Shown piece after piece: positions 37,930-44,608 of a DNA stretch of 64,000 nt. The stretch spans positions 4,474 through 68,473 of the forward strand of contig CAUZSN010000003.1 in the NCBI GenBank assembly GCA_963582345.1, read 5' to 3'. The DNA comes from CAUZSN01 sp963582345. Lineage in GTDB: Bacteria > Planctomycetota > Planctomycetia > Planctomycetales > Planctomycetaceae. The notes below the pieces were generated by a model. The model was not told the DNA's origin, did no database searches, and saw nothing but the letters and a program-made list of their open reading frames with translations. A program made the translations under genes and the position numbers. Each line of letters begins with the position of its first letter. The first letter of the stretch is position 1.

Positions 37930-38279
37930 TACTGACTGTCGAGACCTGTGCGACGGTCATATTGTTCGTCGTGCAATTCATCACCTGCTGTCATTTGTTG
38001 GTCTCATTCACTAGCCAAGACCGATAACGCGGTACTCTGACGGCATTGATATTGACGCCTGTTAGCACGACCGAGCTGCTGGTGGCGAGATTCGTGTTGC
38101 ACCTGGTGAGCTCGATCGTTGCCAGTGCGATTATCGTTCCGACGGCCAGCCTGCTAACGCTTTCCTACATGTTGTTTGGTGGCATTGTGTTTTACCTGGC
38201 GACGACAGAATTTGCAGCCCTGCTGATCATCGGGATTGCCGCCACTGCTTCGCTGTTCCGCAAACGTGGCTGGCGCTAG
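37930..38279 (+). pseudogene. Remnant of an ABC-2-type permease with an in-frame stop
   Basis: In one continuous frame: TVETCATVILFVVQFITCCH, then SFTSQDR, a TAA at 38025-38027, then RGTLTALILTPVSTTELLV and helices to RKRGW. The family motif is DRERGTL followed by L-L-L-T-P, so the TAA replaces Glu (GAA to TAA). The N-terminal part is missing, because the match starts next to the TadC remnant. The trailing 78 codons remain open but have no family start. It is called a broken permease of the ABC-2/multi-copper-maturation type. Confidence 0.65.
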
Positions 38280-38305
38280 CTGACGAAACGCTAACTATAC
38301 TTATG

Positions 38306-39244
38306 TCAGGTGTTGGTTTGCACGACCCGCAGCTCATGCGGTAGCGGGAAGTAGACATGCTCCTCGCGAATCGTCACCTCTTCCACGGTCGCACCGAACT
38401 TGTCGATTAAACGCTGTACGCACTGCTGGACGACAATTTCCGGTGCGCTGGCTCCGGCTGTGACGACAACCGTCTCAGCTCCATCCAACCAGTCATCCTT
38501 CAGTTCGTCAACTCCGTCGATTAAATACGCCGGTTTTCCGACCGACTGACCAATTTCCATCAGGCGTAGGCTGTTCGAACTGTTCTGGCTACCCACAACG
38601 ATCACAGCATCGGCATTCAAAGCCAATGTGGCGACGGCTTCCTGACGGTTGGTCGTTGCATAGCAAATGTCTTTCTTCGGTGGAGACTGGATGTTGGGAT
38701 ATCGCTGCTTCAGCCGTTCGATTACCTGGTTTGCTTCGGAGACACTGAGTGTTGTCTGGGTGAGATACGCGATTTTCTCGTCAGGCAAAATCTGAAGTTC
38801 GTCAACTTCTTCGGGCGATTCGATTAACGTGATGCTTTCCGGAGCCTCCCCCATCGTTCCGATGACCTCATCATGGCCTTCGTGTCCGATCAGGACGACA
38901 TGAAATCCTTTCCGAGCATACCGAATCGCTTCAATGTGGACTTTCGTGACCAGTGGACAAGTCGCATCGATCGTCTTCAACTGTCGTTCGCTGGCAACGG
39001 TGCGAACTTCTGGCGAGACACCGTGAGCACTGTAGAGCAGAATCGAGCCCGATGGCACGTCTTCGACACGATCAACAAACTTTACTCCTTGAGTCGTGAA
39101 ACGATTGACGACGTATCTGTTGTGCACAATTTCGTGGAAGACATAGATATGCGGTCCAAATATCCGGATCGCCTCATCCAAACACTCAATTGCCATGTTG
39201 ACGCCGGCACAAAAACCACGTGGTTTCGCAAGTAGTATTTTCAT
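38306..39244 (-). CDS. ispH: 4-hydroxy-3-methylbut-2-enyl diphosphate reductase
   Basis: Last enzyme of the MEP isoprenoid pathway, using a [4Fe-4S] cluster to make IPP and DMAPP. The 312-residue product starts KILLAKPRGFCAGVNMAIE with the first cluster Cys (GFCAGV), has VHNRYVVNRF with a conserved His, DATCPLVTKVH with the second Cys, IGHEGHDEVIGTMGE, TQTTLSV and DICYATTNRQEAV with the third Cys, VGSQNSSNSLRL and TAGASAPE. All are diagnostic. ATG 39244. Monocistronic, with about 500 bp before the divergent rplY gene. Confidence 0.97.
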   Translation of the reverse strand: MKILLAKPRGFCAGVNMAIECLDEAIRIFGPHIYVFHEIVHNRYVVNRFTTQGVKFVDRVEDVPSGSILLYSAHGVSPEVRTVASERQLKTIDATCPLVTKVHIEAIRYARKGFHVVLIGHEGHDEVIGTMGEAPESITLIESPEEVDELQILPDEKIAYLTQTTLSVSEANQVIERLKQRYPNIQSPPKKDICYATTNRQEAVATLALNADAVIVVGSQNSSNSLRLMEIGQSVGKPAYLIDGVDELKDDWLDGAETVVVTAGASAPEIVVQQCVQRLIDKFGATVEEVTIREEHVYFPLPHELRVVQTNT

Positions 39245-39740
39245 TACCTTGACTCAGAGCATCCGTCCGATTGACGATTTTTCATGGGCATTGTATCACA
39301 CCGAGGCAACCGGTTGGACATTTGGGCCTCGACAAATGCCCAATCGTTCCAACGGAGATTTTTCTTCCACATCTTCATTTGCTGAAAGAGACCTGCGAAT
39401 GACCGCCGCGGCAACTGTCGCAAGAAATCTAAATGACAGCGCGACGAGACGACACCGATCAGGATACCATTTTCGATTAATGTGCATCATCAACTCTCGG
39501 CAAGTAGATACGAATCACCAGGTACGAATGCCAGTATACCTGACGCGAAATCGTTTGCCAAAATCCAGTGGGATTCGCCGGCTAAATTGTGTTGCTCACG
39601 GTTTTCCCGCATGACGTAAAGATTTTTCAGGTTGGGCCTTCCAGACCGAATCGGTGCTAGTGATTCTTCGGTTGCAGTTTCGCAGCGCAGGCGTTAACTT
39701 TACGCGATTCATCAAAAGTCCTGAGTAGAGGTCCGAATCC
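39245..39740. other. Divergent intergenic region between ispH and rplY
   Basis: About 495 bp. No credible gene was recognised; a 65-codon minus-strand frame (39296-39493) is open but shows no family feature. A CGAGGC/GCCTCG inverted repeat lies at 39302-39331. Promoters for ispH and for the rplY-pth-rpsF-ssb-rplI-dnaB run presumably lie here. Confidence 0.4.
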
Positions 39741-40382
39741 GTGACAAATGGCCCAAGATTGACTGCCGAAAAGCGGATTGTACGAGGGACGGCGGCGTGC
39801 CGCCGACTGCGAAGACGAGGAGTCGTTCCGGGCAACGTTTACGGGCATGGAATGGACCCCGTAGCCATTGCGATTGAGGCGGATACTTTGAAGCCGCTAG
39901 TTCAATCGGGAGCGCAGGTTGTCGACGTTGAAATTGAAGGCAAATCCGAAAAGACCATTATTCGCGAGGTGCAATGGGATACCTTGAGCGTTAACATCCA
40001 GCACGTGGACCTGTTGCGAGTGGATCCGAACGAACGAGTCACCGTCGACGTGCCAATCGAACTGCGCGGCGTCGCCCCGGGAGTCGCCGCCGGCGGTCAT
40101 CTGGAACAAAATGTGCATTCGCTGACAATCGACTGTTTAGCAATTAAGATCCCTGAACGGATTTGGGTCCGTATCGGTAGTTTGGAGATCGATCAGTCGA
40201 TTCCGGTCAAGGATCTTGAACTGCCGGAAGGAACGAACGTCCACAATCCGCCGGAAATGGCCGTCGTTCGAGTCGCTCCGCCTATTGATATTGAAGAGCC
40301 GACCGAAGTCGAAGAAGTTGAAGCTGCGGAACCGGAATTAGTCGGTAAGAAAGCGAAGGAAGAATCCGATGAGGAACAGTAG
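39741..40382 (+). CDS. rplY: 50S ribosomal protein L25/CTC
   Basis: A 213-residue protein starting at GTG 39741 (TNGPRLTAEKRIVRGTAACR). It is the long CTC type: 5S-rRNA-binding L25 domain (RRLRRRGVVPGNVYGHGMDP), the TTIIREVQWD-like segment, VNIQHVDLLRVDPNERVTV, a second beta domain (VPIELRGVAPGVAAGGHLEQ, VRIGSLEIDQSIPVKDLELP) and an acidic tail (EEPTEVEEVEAAEPE). It heads the translation/replication gene run with pth and rpsF downstream, as in other bacteria. Confidence 0.93.
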   Translation: MTNGPRLTAEKRIVRGTAACRRLRRRGVVPGNVYGHGMDPVAIAIEADTLKPLVQSGAQVVDVEIEGKSEKTIIREVQWDTLSVNIQHVDLLRVDPNERVTVDVPIELRGVAPGVAAGGHLEQNVHSLTIDCLAIKIPERIWVRIGSLEIDQSIPVKDLELPEGTNVHNPPEMAVVRVAPPIDIEEPTEVEEVEAAEPELVGKKAKEESDEEQ

Positions 40383-40467
40383 CATTGGTGGCTGGGGCAA
40401 TTCGAGTCGGGGATGACGTTGATTTTGGAGCAGAAGTGGAATCCATCCACAGCTCAGGTGCCTGGGC

Positions 40468-41058
40468 ATGAAAGTCGTCGTGGGATTGGGAAATCCAGGA
40501 CGTCGTTTCCAAAATTCGCGTCATAATGTCGGCTTCCAGGTAGTCAGCGAATTGGCGCGACGTCACGGAGCGGCGGCGCAAAAAGTTAAGTTTGAAGCCG
40601 AAGTTACAGAGGTCGTCATTGGCCAAGAAAAAACGTTGTTGGTGGTTCCGCAAACCTACATGAACGCCAGCGGCCGCAGTGTCCAGCGGTGTATCCGTTT
40701 TTTTCAACTGCCCCTAAAGAACCTATTGGTGGTCTGTGACGACCTGAATCTGAACTTTTGCCAAATTCGAATTCGGCCGTCGGGATCTGCTGGCGGACAA
40801 CGAGGAATAAACGATATTATTCAGCATCTGGATTCCCAGGATTTCCCGCGGTTGCGATTGGGCATCGGTCGACCGCCCGAAGATATGGACTCCACGAATT
40901 ATGTGTTGGCTAAGTTTTCCTCTGCCGAACGCGAATTCATCGACCCTGCGATTAAGATAGCCGCCACCGCTGTCGAAACCTGGATTTGCGACGGTTTGGA
41001 TTCCGCCATGAATCGATTTAATGCACCACCTGCCGAGTGCGAGGAAAACACAGACTAA
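40468..41058 (+). CDS. pth: Peptidyl-tRNA hydrolase
   Basis: Frees tRNA from prematurely released peptidyl-tRNA. A 196-residue protein starting MKVVVGLGNPGRRFQNSRHN; Asn of GNPG and the catalytic His of RHNVG are present, as are VPQTYMNASG and VVCDDLNL. The third conserved segment reads AGGQRGINDI where many homologues have GGHNGLKSI, so the His and Asn that bind tRNA are replaced by Gln and Arg. Other residues look fully functional, so it is probably active. It follows rplY by 85 bp and precedes rpsF. Confidence 0.94.
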   Translation: MKVVVGLGNPGRRFQNSRHNVGFQVVSELARRHGAAAQKVKFEAEVTEVVIGQEKTLLVVPQTYMNASGRSVQRCIRFFQLPLKNLLVVCDDLNLNFCQIRIRPSGSAGGQRGINDIIQHLDSQDFPRLRLGIGRPPEDMDSTNYVLAKFSSAEREFIDPAIKIAATAVETWICDGLDSAMNRFNAPPAECEENTD

Positions 41059-41156
41059 GAATCCGTAGTTGCAAATCGTGGAAGAAACGATAAAACGGTA
41101 GTCTGTAGTCTGTTGTCGTTCGAACGTCTTTGACCGCGTCGCCAGGGAGATCAAAG

Positions 41157-41687
41157 TTGCCAGATAATCTGTACGAAGGCATGTTCTTGCTGGATAGCGA
41201 CCGCTTCACCGCGAACCCTGTCGGTGCCCAAAGTGAATTGATCGGAATATTGGAAAAAGCCGGCGCTGAAGTGGTGGCCAACCGTCCCTGGCTGGATGGG
41301 AAACTGGCGTATCCGATCGAAGGACGCCGGAAAGGATTGCACTATTTGACTTATTTCCGCATGGAGGGAAATGGCATCTCTCAAGTTAACCAGTCTTGCA
41401 AGTTAAATGAGAGTGTGTTGCGTCATCTGATCATCAAACACCCGCCTTCGATATTCGAAGCGATGGTGGGCGCGCTGAACGGCAACGATAGTGAGCCACA
41501 AGCGGTTGCCAAGACTCCACCCACGACTGAGGGCGTCGCGCAGACCAAGGGCACGACTGAGGGCGTCGCGCAGACCAAGGGCACGACTGAGGGCGTCGCG
41601 CAGACCAAGGACACGACTGAGGGCGTCGCGCAGACCAAGGACACGACTGAGGGCGTCGCGCAGACCAAGGACACACCGGACTCGTAG
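41157..41687 (+). CDS. rpsF: 30S ribosomal protein S6 with repeated C-terminal tail
   Basis: About 176 residues from TTG 41157, supported by AGGGAG eight bases upstream; a TTG at 41130 is an alternative. The S6 fold covers residues 1-105: LYEGMFLLDSDRF, VVANRPWLDGKLAYPIEGRR, KGLHYLTYFRMEG, NESVLRHLIIKHP. After about residue 120 comes a tail of five 10-residue repeats TTEGVAQTK(G/D), encoded by a 30-bp tandem repeat. The S6 core binds S18 and 16S rRNA; a tail of this kind is not part of the core family. ssb follows 96 bp downstream. Confidence 0.9.
   Translation: MPDNLYEGMFLLDSDRFTANPVGAQSELIGILEKAGAEVVANRPWLDGKLAYPIEGRRKGLHYLTYFRMEGNGISQVNQSCKLNESVLRHLIIKHPPSIFEAMVGALNGNDSEPQAVAKTPPTTEGVAQTKGTTEGVAQTKGTTEGVAQTKDTTEGVAQTKDTTEGVAQTKDTPDS
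41521..41670 (+). repeat. Five tandem 30-bp units inside rpsF
   Basis: Five almost identical units (period exactly 30 bp, differing mainly in one G/A that swaps Gly for Asp). Because 30 is a multiple of three and the unit has no stop in any frame, all frames are open across it, explaining the overlapping spurious ORFs here. Confidence 0.97.
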
Positions 41688-41783
41688 ACCTTGAAGACGC
41701 TGATGCACGGAGTTCATCGGAAGCATCCTGAACCGATTGCCAGATGCAAACAAGAGTCCGCTGCAACTTGAAGGAGTAACTTC

Positions 41784-42257
41784 GTGGCTAGTTTTAACAA
41801 GGTGATTCTCGTCGGGAATCTGACTCGTGATCCGGAAGTGCGTTATACCCCCGGTGGAACGGCAGTTGCTGACATTGGACTAGCGGTGAACCGGACCTGG
41901 TTTGACAAACAAGCTAATGAACGCCGTGAGGAAGTGACTTTTGTTGATGTGACGTTATGGGCTCGTACAGCCGAGGTCGCCGGTGAATATCTTTCGAAGG
42001 GGAAGCAAGTTCTTATTGAGGGACGATTGCAGTTGGATCAGTGGGAGGACCGTGAGACCGGGAAACAGCGCAACAAACTGAAGGTTGTTGCGGAGAACAT
42101 GACAATGCTTGGAAGTCGGTCTGACTCTGTGCAGGGCGAGACGTCGGTAGCAAGGGACGAGAACTATGCAGCAGGTTCTGACAGGTCCATTCCTTCCGAT
42201 GCCTCGTTTGTTGACGTTCCGCCCAAGGCACCACCCGAAGATGACGTTCCGTTTTGA
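41784..42257 (+). CDS. ssb: Single-stranded DNA-binding protein
   Basis: Coats ssDNA in replication and repair. The 157-residue product begins ASFNKVILVGNLTRDPEVRY, has TPGGTAVADIGLAVNRTW, VTFVDVTLWARTAEVAGEYL, SKGKQVLIEGRLQLDQWEDR and a flexible linker ending in the acidic tip DDVPF, which recruits repair partners. ATG or GTG at 41784 with GAAGGAG upstream. It lies between rpsF and rplI. Confidence 0.96.
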   Translation: MASFNKVILVGNLTRDPEVRYTPGGTAVADIGLAVNRTWFDKQANERREEVTFVDVTLWARTAEVAGEYLSKGKQVLIEGRLQLDQWEDRETGKQRNKLKVVAENMTMLGSRSDSVQGETSVARDENYAAGSDRSIPSDASFVDVPPKAPPEDDVPF

Positions 42258-42333
42258 AAGTCCACTCGATCTATTGGCTTTCAATAAGTTCTTGTTGTTA
42301 TCGATTCTTCACTTCCAACGGACACACCAAATA

Positions 42334-42837
42334 ATGTCGCGCAAACGCAACATCGCCACGGTGACCGGTACGACTCGAACCTTGGCGGAGCTCTTGTTGG
42401 CCGAAGACGTTGCTTCGCTTGGCCAGCAAGGCGAGATTGTACGAGTCAAACCCGGTTATGCCAGAAATTATCTGTTGCCTCAAGGACTGGCCACGATCGC
42501 AACCGAGCAGAATAAATGGATGATTGTACAGCACAAGCGCCGAATGGCAGAAGTCCAGGCCGAACGCTTAAAAGAACTCAAGGAACGGGCGAATGCTCTT
42601 AGCAAGTACAGCGTGACTCTGGAAACCAACGCCAACAAAGATGGACATCTTTACGGATCAATCGTTGCCACTGACATCAGCAAAGCGTTGAAGTCGGCCG
42701 GGTACGATGTCGAACCGGAATCTATACGTCTGGAGGGTCCCTTGAAAGAACTGGGCATGTATACGGTAAAAATTGAGTTGGACAGTGATGTGAAGTCAAC
42801 AGTCAAAGTCTGGGTCGTTCCGGTGTCCGGATCATAA
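42334..42837 (+). CDS. rplI: 50S ribosomal protein L9
   Basis: About 167 residues from ATG 42334 (MSRKRNIATVTGTTRTLAEL); the frame is open upstream to 42166 inside ssb but not conserved. The L9 N-terminal fold shows ELLLAEDVASLGQQGEIVRV, KPGYARNYLLPQGLA. The connecting helix (HKRRMAEVQAERLKELKERA) and C-terminal domain (LYGSIVATDISKALKSAGY) follow. A 15-residue extension precedes the usual start. No rpsR (S18) is found between ssb and rplI as in many bacteria. Confidence 0.92.
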   Translation: MSRKRNIATVTGTTRTLAELLLAEDVASLGQQGEIVRVKPGYARNYLLPQGLATIATEQNKWMIVQHKRRMAEVQAERLKELKERANALSKYSVTLETNANKDGHLYGSIVATDISKALKSAGYDVEPESIRLEGPLKELGMYTVKIELDSDVKSTVKVWVVPVSGS

Positions 42838-42918
42838 GAATCTGAATTTGTTCCGTGTGATTGTTCTCGGCACTCGAAGAGAGACAATCTAGAATTATTT
42901 TACCACGGCAGGACACCA

Positions 42919-44307
42919 ATGGCTGTTGCACAACCTTCGACGGATCCGCTCGAAAGCAAACTGCCACCGCAGAATCTTGATGCTGAGCGCGGAGTCTTAG
43001 GCAGCGTTTTGCTAGAGAATGAAACCATCGACGAAGTGGCTGACTTGCTAGAGCCCAGCTACTTTTACAACGATGCCAATCAGCGGATTTATAGCGCGAT
43101 TAGCCGGTTGCACGAGGACGGCGTTCGGGGCATTGACCCGTTGACGCTGGCTGAAGCATTAAATCAACGGAACGAATTGGACGAAGTGGGTGGCGTCCCG
43201 TATTTGCACGCGATTCTGGAAACCGTCCATCATGCGGCCCACGCCAAGTACTACGCACAGATTGTGCGCGACAAATGGATTCAACGCACGCTGACCTACA
43301 CGTGTACCGAAATCTTGCGAGAGTGTTACGATGGCACGCGCGACACAGAAGAGATTCTACAGTTAGCCGAACAGCGAGTGTTTGCCATCCTAGAGCAGCA
43401 GGAAAACAACGTCAAACTGGCGATTGGCGATATTCTGCTGGATGCATTCGATCGTATTAACGAACGTTTGCAGCACGAAGGCACCATTAGCGGACTCAGC
43501 ACAGGGTTTATCGACCTGGATCATCAATTGAACGGTTTCCAGCCTTCTGAACTGATCATCCTGGCATCTCGTCCCAGTATGGGGAAAACCGCATTGGTCT
43601 GCAATATTGCTGAATCTGTCGCTCGAAAGTTGAATACTGGAGTGGTTGTGTTCAGCCTGGAACAATCGAGACTGGAATTGGCTGAGCGGTTTCTGTGTCT
43701 GCGTGCCAAGATTAACGGCCAAAAATTGCGCGCTGGACAACTAGATGAGAAGGAACACCACCAATTGATGCTAGCATCGACCGAATTGAGCGAACTTCCC
43801 TTATACCTTGACGATAAACCCGGCCGCTCGATGGCACAAATTAGCGCGATTGCACGTCGACTCAGACGCCGGAACCAGATTGGTTTGATTCTGATCGATT
43901 ATCTGCAGCTCATCGAACCGGAACAAAGAATCGCCAATCGTGAGCAACAAATCGCCCAGATTACTCGGCGGCTCAAATTTCTCGCCAAGGAAATCAATGT
44001 GCCGGTGATTGCCTTGGCACAGCTCAATCGTGCCTTGGAACAGCGCGATGATAAACGACCACGGTTGGCCGATCTGCGCGAGAGCGGCGCCATTGAACAG
44101 GATGCCGATGTCGTTCTGTTTCTTCATCGCCCCGAAGTATACAATCCGGAAGATGATCCGGGCGATGCACAAGTAATCGTGGCCAAAAACCGCAATGGTC
44201 CGACTGGGACTGTCAAATTGACATGGATCAGCGAGTCAATGCGATTCGAAGATTACAGTAACCGCGACTTGGACCACTTGGTCGAAAGCCGTAGTGGCGA
44301 CTTTTGA
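42919..44307 (+). CDS. dnaB: Replicative DNA helicase DnaB
   Basis: Hexameric helicase that unwinds DNA at the fork. The 462-residue product has the N-terminal domain (PPQNLDAERGVLGSVLLENE) and the RecA-like C-terminal ATPase: Walker A ILASRPSMGKTALVCN, Walker B-like IGLILIDYLQLIEP, and motifs NVPVIALAQLNRALEQRDDK, LRESGAIEQDADVVLFLHRP and VIVAKNRNGPTGTVKL. It is intact, with no intein. ATG 42919 follows rplI by 82 bp, continuing the rpsF-ssb-rplI-dnaB block. Confidence 0.97.
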   Translation: MAVAQPSTDPLESKLPPQNLDAERGVLGSVLLENETIDEVADLLEPSYFYNDANQRIYSAISRLHEDGVRGIDPLTLAEALNQRNELDEVGGVPYLHAILETVHHAAHAKYYAQIVRDKWIQRTLTYTCTEILRECYDGTRDTEEILQLAEQRVFAILEQQENNVKLAIGDILLDAFDRINERLQHEGTISGLSTGFIDLDHQLNGFQPSELIILASRPSMGKTALVCNIAESVARKLNTGVVVFSLEQSRLELAERFLCLRAKINGQKLRAGQLDEKEHHQLMLASTELSELPLYLDDKPGRSMAQISAIARRLRRRNQIGLILIDYLQLIEPEQRIANREQQIAQITRRLKFLAKEINVPVIALAQLNRALEQRDDKRPRLADLRESGAIEQDADVVLFLHRPEVYNPEDDPGDAQVIVAKNRNGPTGTVKLTWISESMRFEDYSNRDLDHLVESRSGDF

Positions 44308-44608
44308 TCAACTAAATGATAGTCATCACGACCAAAGTTTTCTCACGGGGCTCAAGCGAGTTCGCCTTTTTTCTTTGGCGGAAAACCTGTGCTTCCCGTA
44401 TCATAGAAACATCGAAGAGATTCGGTCCGCTGTCCACTTTTTTCAGAATGGGGAGCGGTGCAAATGCGGAGAGCTTTGATGGTTATCCAAATCTTCCTTG
44501 ATCGGGCTACCTGCCAGTTTGATGTCTGATGATCATCGGCACTTGCTCAATCCCGATCCAAGCATACAGGTTTGCAAAGCCAGACTCGACTTGCTAGGGA
44601 GTGTCCTC
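44308..44608. other. Intergenic stretch, nothing recognised
   Basis: About 300 bp after dnaB. Short overlapping frames here lack coding character, and no RNA gene was seen. The ribosome site AGGGAG just before ATG 44609 is the only notable element. Confidence 0.35.

Noticed and set aside
39296..39493. 65-codon minus-strand frame between ispH and rplY
   Set aside because: No ribosome site or family match; composition is not distinctive.
41403..41766. Long overlapping minus-strand and plus-strand frames over the rpsF repeat
   Set aside because: They are artefacts of the 30-bp repeat having no stops in any frame; the rpsF reading frame is the coding one.
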